Positions 17,552 through 27,269 of a stretch of DNA of 64,000 bases are shown piece by piece. The notes under the pieces are model-generated. The model made no database searches. It saw only the letters and a program-made list of their open reading frames with translations, and was not told where the DNA came from. The DNA is taken from assembly GCA_021851785.1 (NCBI GenBank), contig JAJZBV010000002.1:62001-126000 (forward strand). Direction: 5' to 3'. The position numbers were made by a program, and so were the translations under genes. Origin of the DNA: Pseudomonadota bacterium. Lineage in GTDB: Bacteria > Pseudomonadota > Alphaproteobacteria > Acetobacterales > Acetobacteraceae. Numbering within the stretch: the first letter of the stretch is position 1; every line of letters starts with the position of its first letter.

Positions 17552-17568
17552 TTGGCATGATTTCTGCT
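17552..17568 (+). promoter_or_regulatory. Sigma-54-like promoter for flgE-flgK-flgL
   Basis: TTGGCATGATTTCTGCT keeps GG and GC ten bases apart and matches most of the -24/-12 consensus. The predicted start is near 17579, about 49 bases before the flgE ATG. Sigma-54 control of hook genes is well known in Caulobacter; whether it holds in this lineage is inferred. Confidence 0.55.
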
Positions 17569-17627
17569 TTCCCCTGCGTGACCGTTCCGATCGCGGATCC
17601 CGTTGGGGTTTCCAAAAGGGGTAGACC

Positions 17628-18956
17628 ATGTCCATCTTCGGCGCCTTGAACACGGCCGTCAGCGGCCTCACCGCCCAGTCCGACGCGTTCGGCAATATCA
17701 GCCAGAACATCGCCAACAGCCAGACCACCGGCTATAAGGGCGTCAACACCAATTTCGTCGATTACCTGACCTACAGCACGGCGACCCAGAACGAGCCGGG
17801 TTCGGTGGTGGCGCTGCCGAGCTATCAGAACGAGGTACAGGGGACGATCGCGCAAAGCAGCGACCCCTTGGCGATGGCGATCTCCGGCCAGGGCTTCTTC
17901 TCGGTCGCCGAGGCCAACGGCACCAATGCCAGCGGCCAGACCACCTTCAACCCGCTGCAATACTATACCCGCGCCGGCGATTTCACCATGAACAACCAAG
18001 GCTATCTGGTGAACAGCGCCGGCGAATATCTCCAGGGCTGGTCGGTCAATCCCGCGACCGGCATCGCCAATCAGAACCAGCTCGCGCCGATCCAGGTGAA
18101 CCAGGCCCAGTTCAACCCGGTCGCGACGTCGACCGCTGATTTCTCGGCCAACCTGCCCGCGACCCCGGCCGCGGGGACGCCGATGTCGTCCCAGGTGCAG
18201 ATCTATGACGCGCTCGGGACGCAGCAGACGCTGACGCTCAACTGGGCGCAGACGGCGACGGCCGGGCAATGGAATGTGACCGTTTCCTCGCCCAACAACC
18301 AGACCGCCGGCGGGGCCTCCAGCCCGACGATCGGCACCGCGACGGTGGATTTCGGCCCCACGGCCGGCAACCCGGCGGCGCCGGCCGGCACCATCAGCGG
18401 TATCGCCGCCGGCGCTGGCGCCACCGCCTCGAGCTATACCACCGGACAGCCGGCGACCTTGACCGTGAACGCCAATTTCGGCAACGGCACGCAGCCGGTC
18501 AGCTTGAATTTCGGCAATTTCGGCCAGGCCAACGGCGTCACCCAATACGCCGGCACGACCTATTCGCTGCTCAATTTCAGCCAGAACGGCGTACCGGCCG
18601 GCGCCTTCACCGGCATTTCCATCCAATCGACGGGCAATATCGTCGCCAACTACAATAACGGCCAGTCACTGTCCATCGCGCAGGTGCCGCTCACCACCTT
18701 CAACAACGCCAATGCGCTGCAAAGCCAGAACGGCCAGGCCTTCACCGCCACCGCCGGCTCCGGCAACCCGAGCAGCCAGGCGCCCAACAACAACGGCGCT
18801 GGCGGGCTGGTGGTGGGTTCGGTCGAGCAGTCGAACACCGATATCGCGACCCAGTTCACGCAATTGATCGTCGCCCAGCAGGCCTACAGCGCCAACGCCA
18901 AATCGATCACCACCGCCTCGCAAATGCTCCAGACCGCGATCAACATGATCCAGTGA
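17628..18956 (+). CDS. flgE: Flagellar hook protein
   Basis: FlgE, 442 residues, the structural subunit of the hook. The N-terminal rod-hook signature is clear (FGALNTAVSGLTAQSDAF, then NISQNIANSQTTGYKG), with AISGQGFF typical of FlgE/F/G. A variable middle (about 150-370) follows, and the C-terminal helix ends IDIATQFTQLIVAQQAYSAN-like, here with NTDIATQFTQLIVAQQAYSA, then a final TASQMLQTAINMIQ. An AGGGG-type RBS precedes the ATG. First gene of flgE-flgK-flgL, 28 bp before flgK. Confidence 0.95.
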   Translation: MSIFGALNTAVSGLTAQSDAFGNISQNIANSQTTGYKGVNTNFVDYLTYSTATQNEPGSVVALPSYQNEVQGTIAQSSDPLAMAISGQGFFSVAEANGTNASGQTTFNPLQYYTRAGDFTMNNQGYLVNSAGEYLQGWSVNPATGIANQNQLAPIQVNQAQFNPVATSTADFSANLPATPAAGTPMSSQVQIYDALGTQQTLTLNWAQTATAGQWNVTVSSPNNQTAGGASSPTIGTATVDFGPTAGNPAAPAGTISGIAAGAGATASSYTTGQPATLTVNANFGNGTQPVSLNFGNFGQANGVTQYAGTTYSLLNFSQNGVPAGAFTGISIQSTGNIVANYNNGQSLSIAQVPLTTFNNANALQSQNGQAFTATAGSGNPSSQAPNNNGAGGLVVGSVEQSNTDIATQFTQLIVAQQAYSANAKSITTASQMLQTAINMIQ

Positions 18957-18984
18957 ACGCGGGCGAGGGGCAGGGAGTTTCGTG

Positions 18985-20511
18985 ATGGGACTCGAAACAG
19001 CGCTGGTGATCGCCAATAGCGGCATCGGCAATATCGGCGCTAATTTCGCGGTGATGTCGCAGAACGTCGCCAATGCCGGCACCACCGGCTATGCCGCCGA
19101 AACCCAGACGCAGCAGAGCCTGACCGCCGGTGGCATCGGCATGGGGGTCGCGAGCGGCGCCGTCACCCGCTATGTCAATCAGCAGCTCCAGGCCAATCTC
19201 TGGACCCAGAACGGCGATGTCAGCGCCTTGCAGACGATGCAGACGGTGTTGCAGCCGGTGAACGCGGCGCTCGGCACGCCGGGGCAGGGGGGGGATCTCT
19301 CAAGCCAGCTCGGCGCTTTGCAAAACGCCTTTTCCACCCTGCTCGGCACGCCGGACAGCGCGACCCTCCAGCAGAGCGTGGTGAGCGACGCGCAAAGCTT
19401 TGCCTCCGGCATCAATGCACTCAGCAATGCCTACACCAGCGCGGGGCAAACCGCGCAGAACAATATCGTCTCCTCGCTCAAACAGCTCAATGCGTCGCTC
19501 ACCAGCATCGGCACGCTCAATACCGAAATCATCTCCGGCCTCGCGCAGGGGCAAAGCGTCGCCGATCTGCAAAATCAGCGCGATGCCGCGATGCAGACGG
19601 TCTCGCAACTGATCGGGGCGCAAGCTATTCCGCAGGCCAATGGCAGCATCCTGGTCGCGACCCAGAACGGCCTCGTGCTGCCGACCGGCGCCGGCGCGGC
19701 GCTGACCACCGCGAGCGCGACGATCGCGCCGGGCGCGACCTATCCCGGCACGATCCCGGGCATCATGATGAACGGGGTCGATGTCACCAACCAGATCACC
19801 AGCGGCAGCATCGGCGCCGATATTCAACTTCGTGACACCACCCTTCCCACCTACCAGGCCGGACTCGACGAATTCGCCCAAAACACCGCGAGCCGCTTTC
19901 AGGCCCAGGGCCTGACGCTGTTCACCAATGGCAGCGGCGTCGTGCCCACCAGCACGGGCGGCCCGGTGCAGTCCGGCTATGTCGGCTTCGCCGCCCAAAT
20001 CCAGGTCAATCCGGCGGTAATCGCCAATCCTTCCCTGGTCACCAACGGCACCACCGCGATCACCGGCAGCGCGACCGGCGCCAGCGCGTTCACGCCTAAT
20101 CCGAGCACCGGCCCCTCTGGCTTCACGACGCTGATCAACCGGGTGCTGAACTATACCTTCGGCGCCGATGTGCAATCCGGCGTCCTGCAGCCGGCGAGCA
20201 ATGTCACCGGGCTCGGCGCGCTCGGCAATCTCAACGCATCTTTTGCGTCACCGCCGACGATCACCGATTTCGCGTCCACCCTGATCGGCGCGCAAGCTAA
20301 CGACATCGCGACCATCAACGGCAATCTCACCGATTCCCAGGCGGTGCAATCGAGCCTGCAATCGAGTTTCAAATCCGCTTCCGGCGTCAACATCAATACC
20401 GAGATGGCGAACATGGTGCAGTTGCAGAACGCCTATGGCGCCAATGCGCGGATCATGGCAACGGTCCAGTCGATGTGGGCGACGCTGCAAAGCGATCTGA
20501 TGTACGCCTGA
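18985..20511 (+). CDS. flgK: Flagellar hook-associated protein 1
   Basis: FlgK (HAP1), 508 residues, first hook-filament junction protein. It shares the axial N-terminal pattern (ALVIANSGIGNIGANFAVMSQNVANAGTTGYA) and the C-terminal coiled helix with SGVNINTEMANMVQLQNAYGANARIM. Start is the ATG at 18985 with GGGAG upstream; a GTG one codon earlier is possible. Followed after 15 bp by flgL. Confidence 0.93.
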   Translation: MGLETALVIANSGIGNIGANFAVMSQNVANAGTTGYAAETQTQQSLTAGGIGMGVASGAVTRYVNQQLQANLWTQNGDVSALQTMQTVLQPVNAALGTPGQGGDLSSQLGALQNAFSTLLGTPDSATLQQSVVSDAQSFASGINALSNAYTSAGQTAQNNIVSSLKQLNASLTSIGTLNTEIISGLAQGQSVADLQNQRDAAMQTVSQLIGAQAIPQANGSILVATQNGLVLPTGAGAALTTASATIAPGATYPGTIPGIMMNGVDVTNQITSGSIGADIQLRDTTLPTYQAGLDEFAQNTASRFQAQGLTLFTNGSGVVPTSTGGPVQSGYVGFAAQIQVNPAVIANPSLVTNGTTAITGSATGASAFTPNPSTGPSGFTTLINRVLNYTFGADVQSGVLQPASNVTGLGALGNLNASFASPPTITDFASTLIGAQANDIATINGNLTDSQAVQSSLQSSFKSASGVNINTEMANMVQLQNAYGANARIMATVQSMWATLQSDLMYA

Positions 20512-20526
20512 ACGGAAGGATGACCG

Positions 20527-21618
20527 ATGAGCGGCGGGATTTCCGGCAATTATGCGCTTCCTCCCTCGTCCTACGGGACGCTCGGCGAGCTGATCCAGGG
20601 GGCCAGCTCGGTCCAGACCCAGCTCGATTCGCTGGCCCAGCAGGCATCGACCGGCAATGTCTCGCAGACCTATTCCGGCCTCGGCGCCGGTGCCCTGAGC
20701 GACCTCAATCTCAATGCCGAGATCGCCCAGAACAACACCTATGTTTCCAATATCACCTCGGCGAACACTAATATCGGCATCACCCAGACGGTGATGAACC
20801 AGCTCAGCAAGATCGCCTCCGGGATTTCCTCGCAGCTCGACAACATCACCGGCACCTCGGTCTCGACGCTGGCCGAGCAGGCGCAGAACGATCTCCAGCA
20901 GGTGGCCAATCTGCTCGATACGCAAAACGGCACGAACTATATTTTCGCCGGTCAGGACGCGAGCAATCCGCCGGTGCCCAATCCCGGCAACATCCTCTCC
21001 TCGCCGTTTTTCACGCAAATTCAAACCGCGGTCGGCAATCTCGCGACCAATGGCGCCGCCACCACCATCGCGACCACGCTCGGCATCGCGAGTTCCAACA
21101 CCCTGCCGTCGCTCGGCGGCACATCGCCGTTTTCCGGCGCCCTCTCACCGCCGCCGTCGAATTTCCAGGCGAGCATCGAGACCGGGCCCGGCCAAAGCGC
21201 CTCGGTCGGCCTGCTCGCCAGCGCCAACACCTATGTCACCTCGAGCGGCCCCTACACCACCGGCTCCTATATGCGTGATCTCATGCACGGGCTCGCGGTG
21301 ATCGGGTCGCTCACCAGCACCAGCGCCAACGCGCCCGGCTTTACCGGCCTGATCAGTGACGTCCAAACCTCGCTCACCGGCGCGATCAGCGCGATGGCCA
21401 ACGAGGAGGGGGGGCTGGGCGCGACCCAGGACAGTCTGACCGCGAGCAGCACCACGCTCGGCAATGTCACCACCGCGCTGCAAACCCAGGTCAGCTCGAT
21501 CCAGGACGTCAACATGGCGCAGACGCTCTCCAATCTCACCATGGTGCAGACCCAGCTTCAGGCGTCGTTCAAGCTGATCGCCAGCGTCCAGAGCCTCTCG
21601 CTCGCCAATTACGTCTGA
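20527..21618 (+). CDS. flgL: Flagellar hook-associated protein 3 (flagellin-like)
   Basis: FlgL (HAP3), 363 residues, second junction protein, related to flagellin. The N-terminal coiled region (about 20-140) includes TQLDSLAQQASTGNVSQTYSGL and NYIFAGQD, and the C-terminal flagellin-type helix reads DVNMAQTLSNLTMVQTQLQA. Position directly after flgK favours FlgL over a filament flagellin. The GGAAGGA upstream of the ATG is a good RBS. Its last 10 bases overlap the 3' end of the convergent ompA-like gene. Confidence 0.9.
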   Translation: MSGGISGNYALPPSSYGTLGELIQGASSVQTQLDSLAQQASTGNVSQTYSGLGAGALSDLNLNAEIAQNNTYVSNITSANTNIGITQTVMNQLSKIASGISSQLDNITGTSVSTLAEQAQNDLQQVANLLDTQNGTNYIFAGQDASNPPVPNPGNILSSPFFTQIQTAVGNLATNGAATTIATTLGIASSNTLPSLGGTSPFSGALSPPPSNFQASIETGPGQSASVGLLASANTYVTSSGPYTTGSYMRDLMHGLAVIGSLTSTSANAPGFTGLISDVQTSLTGAISAMANEEGGLGATQDSLTASSTTLGNVTTALQTQVSSIQDVNMAQTLSNLTMVQTQLQASFKLIASVQSLSLANYV

Positions 21619-22742
21619 GGTTTTTTCGTCTCCTCGGCGCCGTTGCCGATGATGATCTCGACCCGCCGGTTCTGCGGCTCGCGCGCGCCGGCGGCGGTCG
21701 CGACCAGCGGGTGCGTCTCGCCGAACCCCTTGATGGTGATGGCGTCCTTCGCGACCCCGTCACGCACCAGTTCGGCGGCGACGGCGTTCGCGCGGCGCAG
21801 CGAAAGGGCCTGATTGGCGGCCGCGCTCCCGCTCCGGTCGGTATAGCCGTTCACGGTGATGCTGGTATCGGCGACATGGGCGGAGTTCGACGCCGCCTCG
21901 GCGATGATCGCTTTCGCCCGGTCGGTGAGGTCGGCGCGGTCCCAGTCGAAGAACACGAGATAGCTCCGCGCCGGGGCGGGGGCGGGTGCCGCCGGCGGCA
22001 GGCTGGCGGCGGCCGGGGTGATCGGCGGCGGCGGCTTGACCGAGAAGGCATAGCGGAGGCCGAGCATGAACATCTGATTGAGGTTGTCGGAGACTTCCTG
22101 GGTGCCGATGGCGTGCCCGGCGGCGCCGATCGGCCCGAGGGTCGCGCCGAAATGCTCCGGCCCGATCAGGCCGAGGAAGCGGTATTCGGTGGTGATCGAG
22201 AGCCCCGGCATGCCGGGGACGGGGAAGGAAATGCCGACGATGCCCTGCCCGGCGAGGCTTCCCGCCGTGCCGTTGCCGGTGAAATCGCTTCCCGCCGCGG
22301 GCGTCGCGACCCGGAGATTGCCGAAATTGGTCCATTGATAGCCGAGGCCGACGCCGAAATAGGGGAAGACGTAGCGCGAGCCGATGTCGAGATCGAACAG
22401 GGCGTTGGCCATGGCGCCGTAATCCTGCGTCGAGCCGGAAACCGTGCTCGGCAGCAGCGCGCCGGCCCGCGCCGAGAGCGTGTTCATCATCTCGTCGCCT
22501 TCGAGTTCGAGACGAAAGCCGTTGCCGAACCCGTAGCCGATGCTGCCCTCGAAGGCCGCGCCGGCATTATATTGCAGATTGCCGCCGCCGAGTTGGCCGA
22601 GCGCGGGGGAGGGGGTCAGCGGCTGATTCATCAATAGGTTGGCGCCGGCCCCGCCGGAGACGTAGAGCCCTTCGATGGGCTGGGCGCGGGCGGCGCATGG
22701 CAACAGCATTCCCGCGAGAAGCAGCCAGAAACAACGCCGCAT
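21609..22742 (-). CDS. OmpA family outer membrane protein, paralogue 1
   Basis: Outer-membrane protein of 377 residues: signal peptide (cleavage near ARAQP), an eight-stranded-barrel-type domain (about 22-235, GLYVSGGAGANLL ... YRFLGLIG ... GLRYAFSV), a Pro/Ala-rich linker, and a C-terminal OmpA-like peptidoglycan-binding domain (about 265-370) with FFDWDRADLTDRA, VNGYTDRSGS and EPQNRRVEI, including the Asp and Arg that hold diaminopimelate. The ATG at 22742 follows AAGGGG; the frame open to 23771 lies inside ribF and is a shadow. Close paralogue of the gene at 32970. Convergent with flgL, overlapping by 10 bp. Confidence 0.92.
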   Translation of the reverse strand: MRRCFWLLLAGMLLPCAARAQPIEGLYVSGGAGANLLMNQPLTPSPALGQLGGGNLQYNAGAAFEGSIGYGFGNGFRLELEGDEMMNTLSARAGALLPSTVSGSTQDYGAMANALFDLDIGSRYVFPYFGVGLGYQWTNFGNLRVATPAAGSDFTGNGTAGSLAGQGIVGISFPVPGMPGLSITTEYRFLGLIGPEHFGATLGPIGAAGHAIGTQEVSDNLNQMFMLGLRYAFSVKPPPPITPAAASLPPAAPAPAPARSYLVFFDWDRADLTDRAKAIIAEAASNSAHVADTSITVNGYTDRSGSAAANQALSLRRANAVAAELVRDGVAKDAITIKGFGETHPLVATAAGAREPQNRRVEIIIGNGAEETKKPQT

Positions 22743-22997
22743 ACGAAGAGACCCCTTACTTCTTCCTATCTGGCCTCGACCGGGATGGCCAAAGGCCCGA
22801 CGCATGGATATGGGCCGATCCGACCGGATTGCCATATCGCGCCCGGCACGCCCGGGATACCGCATGATGATCCCGCGTGATCCCCCGCCCCGGGCGGCCG
22901 CCGGGCGTCTGGCTCGCGAATAGGGCCTTGCCTTGCGCGCCGCAAGAGGCGAGAGAACCTTTCGAAGCCCGCCGACCGGCGCAGGAAAAGAGACGCA

Positions 22998-23942
22998 GTG
23001 ATAAAAATCTTCCATGACTGGCATGATCTGCCGCCCGAGGCGCGCGGCGCCAGTGTCGCGCTCGGCAATTTCGATGGCGTCCATCTCGGCCATGCCCAGG
23101 TCATCGCCGCCGCTCATGCCGCCCGCCCCGATGCGCCGCTCGCGGTTCTCACCTTCGAGCCGCATCCGCGCGAGGTCTTCCGCCCCGATGATCCGCCGTT
23201 CCGGCTCACCCCGAGCGCGATCAGGGCGCGCTTGCTGGCCGCGCATGGGGTTCGCCTGCTCTATGAACTCCGCTTCGACCGCGCCTTCAGCGACCTCTCG
23301 GCCGAAGCCTTCATCGCCGAGGTGCTGGCGGCGGGAATCGGCGCGCACCACCTCGCGTGCGGGCCGGATTTCGCCTTCGGGCACCGACGCGGCGGCGATG
23401 TCGCGCTGCTCGCCGCGCGCGCCGAGGCGCTTGGCATCGGCCTCTCGATCGTTCCCCCGCTCGCCGATGCCGAGGGGCGGGTTTCGTCGAGCCGCATCCG
23501 CCGGCTGCTGCGCGATGGCTATCCCGAGCGTGCGAGCGCCCTGCTCGGCCGTCCCTTCGCGATCGAGGGGGTGGTCGCGCATGGCGATGAGCGCGGCCGG
23601 CAGCTCGGCTTTCCGACCGCCAATCTCTCCCTCGGGCGCACGCTCGAGCCGGCGCGCGGCGTCTATGCCGTGCGCGTGACGTTGGCCGATGGGCGGCGTT
23701 TCGAGGGCGTCGCCAATCTCGGTCGCAGGCCGACCCTCGGCGGCGACCCGGAGACCCGTCTGGAGGCGCATCTTTTTGATTTTTCAGGGGATATATACGG
23801 TGAGACGATCGCGGTCGCGCTCATCGCCTATCTCCGCGAGGAACGCAAATTCCCCGATCTCGCCGCCTTGCGGGCGCAGATCGCCGCCGATGCCGCCTCT
23901 GCCCGCGCCGCGCTTGACCGCGCCGCCGCCGCTTCCGCATAG
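22998..23942 (+). CDS. ribF: Bifunctional riboflavin kinase/FAD synthetase
   Basis: RibF, 314 residues, makes FMN and FAD. N-terminal FAD synthetase nucleotidyltransferase domain with ALGNFDGVHLGH and SSSRIRRLL (about 20-175); C-terminal riboflavin kinase domain with HGDERGRQLGFPTANL and GVYAVRV (about 185-300). Start is GTG with AGGAAA upstream. It is followed after 21 bp by ileS, a common arrangement (ribF-ileS-lspA). Confidence 0.96.
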   Translation: MIKIFHDWHDLPPEARGASVALGNFDGVHLGHAQVIAAAHAARPDAPLAVLTFEPHPREVFRPDDPPFRLTPSAIRARLLAAHGVRLLYELRFDRAFSDLSAEAFIAEVLAAGIGAHHLACGPDFAFGHRRGGDVALLAARAEALGIGLSIVPPLADAEGRVSSSRIRRLLRDGYPERASALLGRPFAIEGVVAHGDERGRQLGFPTANLSLGRTLEPARGVYAVRVTLADGRRFEGVANLGRRPTLGGDPETRLEAHLFDFSGDIYGETIAVALIAYLREERKFPDLAALRAQIAADAASARAALDRAAAASA

Positions 23943-23963
23943 TTTCGCGCCCCGGAGACGATG

Positions 23964-26750
23964 ATGAGTGAAAATTCCACCCGCGATTACCGCGACACGG
24001 TATTCCTGCCACGCACCGGTTTTCCGATGCGCGCCGATCTGCCTAAGCGCGAGCCGCAAATCCTCGCCCGCTGGCAGGCGATCGGGCTTTGGGAGAAACT
24101 CCGCGCGGCATCGAAGGGGCGCGAGAAATTCATTCTCCATGACGGGCCGCCCTACGCCAACGGCAATCTCCATATCGGAACGGCGCTCAACAAAATTCTG
24201 AAAGACGTCATCAACCGCACCCGGCAGATGGCCGGCTATGACGCTGATTACATTCCGGGATGGGATTGTCACGGCCTTCCCATCGAGTGGAAGATCGAGG
24301 AGGAATACCGCAAATCCGGCCGCGACAAGGACGCCGTCCCGATCCTCGATTTCCGCGCCGAATGCCGCGCCTATGCCGCGCATTGGATGCGGGTGCAGGG
24401 CGAGGAGTTCGCGCGCCTCGGCGTCGAAGGGGATTTCGTCCATCGCTACGCGACGATGGATTTTCCCGCCGAGGCCGCGATCGTCGCCGAGATCGGCAAA
24501 TTCCTGCAAAACGGCGCGCTCTATCGCGGCCTCCGCCCGGTGATGTGGTCGCCGGTGGAAAAAACCGCGCTCGCCGAGGCCGAGATCGAGTATCACGATC
24601 ATAAAAGCGATGCGATCTTCGTCAGGTTTCCGCTGCTTGAGGCCGCGGGGGATCTTGCCGAGGCGAGCGTGGTGATCTGGACGACGACGCCCTGGACGAT
24701 GCCCGGCAACCGCGCGATCGCTTATGGACCGGACATCGAGTACGCCTTGCTCCGCGTGGGGGAAGCGGCTCCGGGCACTGTCATTGCGCCTGGCACGCGG
24801 CTTCTAGTGGCGCTTTCGCTCGTCGAGCCGTTTTGTCATGCAACCGGAATAACACAACATCACTTGCTGCGCGTCCTGAAAGGCGCCGAGCTGCACGGGC
24901 GGATGGCGGCCCATCCCCTGCGCGGGCAGGGCTACGACCACGATGTTCATCTGCTCCCCGCCGATTTCGTCACCATCGACCAAGGCACCGGCTTCGTCCA
25001 TGTCGCGCCCGGGCATGGCGATGATGATTTCGTCCTCGGCCGCCAGCACAATCTCGAAGTGCCCGACACGGTCGGGCCGGACGGCACGTTCAACGCATGG
25101 GTGCCGCTGTTCGCGGGCCTGCACGTCTACAAAGCCGCCGATCGCGTCTGCGAGGCATTGCAGAAGGCCGGCGCGCTTTTGGGGCGGGAAAAAATCACCC
25201 ATTCCTATCCGCATTCCTGGCGCTCGAAAGCGCCGCTGATTTTCCGCGCAACGCCGCAATGGTTCATCCGCATGGATGGCGAGGGGCGCATCCGTGAAAA
25301 AGCGCTGAAGGCGATTGCCGAGACGCATTTCGTGCCGGAACAGGGGCGCAATCGTATCGGCTCGATGGTCGCCGCGCGCCCGGATTGGTGCATCTCGCGC
25401 CAGCGCGCCTGGGGCGTCCCGATTGCCGTCTTCGTCCACCGCGCTTCCGGCGAGCCGCTCCGTGATCCCGAGGTGATGGCGCGCATCGTCGCCGCATTCG
25501 AGACGGAAGGCGCGGATTCCTGGTACGCCTCGCCGCCCGAGCGATTCTTGGGCGCAAAATACGACCCGGCCGAGTATGAGCAGGTCATGGACATCGTCGA
25601 TGTCTGGTTCGAGAGCGGTTCGACCCATGCGTTCGTCCTGGAAGCGCGCCACCTCCCCTGGCCGGCCGATCTCTATCTCGAAGGCTCCGACCAGCATCGC
25701 GGCTGGTTCCATTCCTCGCTGCTGGAGGCGGTGGGGACGCGCGGGCGGGCGCCGTTCAAGGCGGTGCTGACGCATGGCTTCGTGCTCGATGAGCAGGGCC
25801 GGAAAATGTCGAAATCGCTCGGCAATGTCGTGGCACCCCAGGAGGTGATGAAGGAATACGGCGCCGATATTTTGCGGCTTTGGGTGATGATGTCGGACAC
25901 CACCGAGGATCTGCGCATCGGCCGCGAAATTCTGAAGCAGCAGGCCGAGCTTTACCGGCGGCTGCGCAACACGCTGCGCTGGCTGCTCGGCTGTCTCGAT
26001 GGGTTTTCCGAGGCCGAGCGGGTCGAATACCACGAGATGCCGGAACTGGAGCGGTATATTCTCCATCGTCTCACCGAACTCGATGCCCGCATCCGCCGTG
26101 CCGTCGAGACCTATGACTGGACCGGCGTCTATCCCGAAATCCACAATTTTTGTGCCAACGATCTTTCGGCGTTCTATTTCGATATCCGCAAGGATTCGCT
26201 CTATTGCGACCGGCCCGACAGCGTGCGCCGCCGCGCGGCCCGCACCGTGCTCGATCACCTCCACCGCACGCTCTGCGCCTGGCTCGCCCCGGTGCTCTGC
26301 TTCACGGCGGAGGAGGCATGGAGCGCGCGGTTCGGAGAAGAAGCGAGCGTGCATCTGGCGGTTTTCCCGAAGATGCCGGCTGAGTGGCATGACACGGCGC
26401 TGGCGGAGAAATGGAAAACCGTTCGCGCTGTGCGTATGGGCGTGACATTCGAAATTGAACGCAGCCGTGCCGAAGGAAAACTTCGATCTTCGCTTGAGGC
26501 CAAGATTGTCATGGGCGAGACGACCGACGCTGCCGCGTTGCTCGACGCCGAAACCTGGGCGGACGTCGCAATCGTTTCGCAGGTCCGGTTCGAACCTGAG
26601 AGTGCGAGGAGTTCTGGCGTTTTCGTCGCCCCCGGCCAGAAATGCGCGCGCTGCTGGAAAGTGCTCGAAGAGGTAGGGGGAAATAAAAAACATCCGCAAC
26701 TCTGCCGGCGCTGTGCGGACGCGGTGGACTCCGGGCTCGTCTCGGAATGA
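23964..26750 (+). CDS. ileS: Isoleucyl-tRNA synthetase
   Basis: Class I synthetase of 928 residues. HIGH signature as GNLHIGTAL, KMSKS as GRKMSKSLGN, the CP1 editing domain around 190-395 (TTTPWTMPGN, GHGDDDF), an anticodon-binding helical domain (about 680-840) and a C-terminal zinc-finger with CxxC pairs (CARCW and CRRC). Two adjacent ATGs exist (23961 and 23964); spacing from GGAG favours the second. The stop overlaps the lspA start. Confidence 0.97.
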   Translation: MSENSTRDYRDTVFLPRTGFPMRADLPKREPQILARWQAIGLWEKLRAASKGREKFILHDGPPYANGNLHIGTALNKILKDVINRTRQMAGYDADYIPGWDCHGLPIEWKIEEEYRKSGRDKDAVPILDFRAECRAYAAHWMRVQGEEFARLGVEGDFVHRYATMDFPAEAAIVAEIGKFLQNGALYRGLRPVMWSPVEKTALAEAEIEYHDHKSDAIFVRFPLLEAAGDLAEASVVIWTTTPWTMPGNRAIAYGPDIEYALLRVGEAAPGTVIAPGTRLLVALSLVEPFCHATGITQHHLLRVLKGAELHGRMAAHPLRGQGYDHDVHLLPADFVTIDQGTGFVHVAPGHGDDDFVLGRQHNLEVPDTVGPDGTFNAWVPLFAGLHVYKAADRVCEALQKAGALLGREKITHSYPHSWRSKAPLIFRATPQWFIRMDGEGRIREKALKAIAETHFVPEQGRNRIGSMVAARPDWCISRQRAWGVPIAVFVHRASGEPLRDPEVMARIVAAFETEGADSWYASPPERFLGAKYDPAEYEQVMDIVDVWFESGSTHAFVLEARHLPWPADLYLEGSDQHRGWFHSSLLEAVGTRGRAPFKAVLTHGFVLDEQGRKMSKSLGNVVAPQEVMKEYGADILRLWVMMSDTTEDLRIGREILKQQAELYRRLRNTLRWLLGCLDGFSEAERVEYHEMPELERYILHRLTELDARIRRAVETYDWTGVYPEIHNFCANDLSAFYFDIRKDSLYCDRPDSVRRRAARTVLDHLHRTLCAWLAPVLCFTAEEAWSARFGEEASVHLAVFPKMPAEWHDTALAEKWKTVRAVRMGVTFEIERSRAEGKLRSSLEAKIVMGETTDAAALLDAETWADVAIVSQVRFEPESARSSGVFVAPGQKCARCWKVLEEVGGNKKHPQLCRRCADAVDSGLVSE

Positions 26751-27256
26751 GGGGGCGGCGTTTCGCGCTCGGGTTCGTGGTCGCGCTCATCGTGCTCGCG
26801 CTCGATCAGGCGAGCAAATTCTGGGTGCTGCACGCACTCGATCTCGCCGCGCGCGGACGTCTGGTGCTCTTGCCGGTGCTGAACTTCACCCTGGTCTGGA
26901 ACCGTGGTGTCACCTTCGGGATGCTGAACGGGCTTGGCGCCTGGGCGAGCCCGGCGCTCGCGCTCGGCGCCCTGGTCATCGTCGCGGCGCTCGGCGTCTG
27001 GCTCAGCCGCGCCGAGAACGCGCTGGTCGCCGGCGCGCTCGGCGCCATCGCCGGCGGCGCGGTCGGCAACATCGTCGATCGGCTGCGTTTCGGCGCCGTC
27101 GTCGATTTCATTCAGGCGCATATCGGGCGAATTTCCTGGTACGTTTTCAACCTGGCGGATTCCGCCATCGTCTGCGGCGTCGCCATTCTGCTTCTGGAGG
27201 GATTGCGCCGTCGCCCGGGCGTCAAAAATCTCGCCGGCATCGAAAATGGGCGCTAA
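26747..27256 (+). CDS. lspA: Lipoprotein signal peptidase (signal peptidase II)
   Basis: LspA, 169 residues, four transmembrane segments, aspartyl protease that removes signal peptides from prolipoproteins. The catalytic pair is Asp120 (GAVVDFI) and Asp138 (FNLADSAI), with the conserved GNIVDRL and WNRGVTFG motifs. The ATG overlaps the ileS stop by 4 bases. The next gene encodes a lipoprotein, a natural substrate. Confidence 0.95.
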   Translation: MRGRRFALGFVVALIVLALDQASKFWVLHALDLAARGRLVLLPVLNFTLVWNRGVTFGMLNGLGAWASPALALGALVIVAALGVWLSRAENALVAGALGAIAGGAVGNIVDRLRFGAVVDFIQAHIGRISWYVFNLADSAIVCGVAILLLEGLRRRPGVKNLAGIENGR

Positions 27257-27269
27257 GCTCAACGGTATC

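Larger units (their letters stand above)
17252..17627. other. Divergent flagellar intergenic region, 376 bp
   Basis: Spacer between the divergently transcribed fliK-flgD and flgE-flgK-flgL units. It is GC-rich, has no convincing gene on either strand, and contains two sigma-54-like promoters facing away from each other, listed separately. Confidence 0.6.

Noticed and set aside
24804-26699. 631-residue open frame opposite ileS
   Set aside because: Antisense shadow of ileS; no start signal or motifs.
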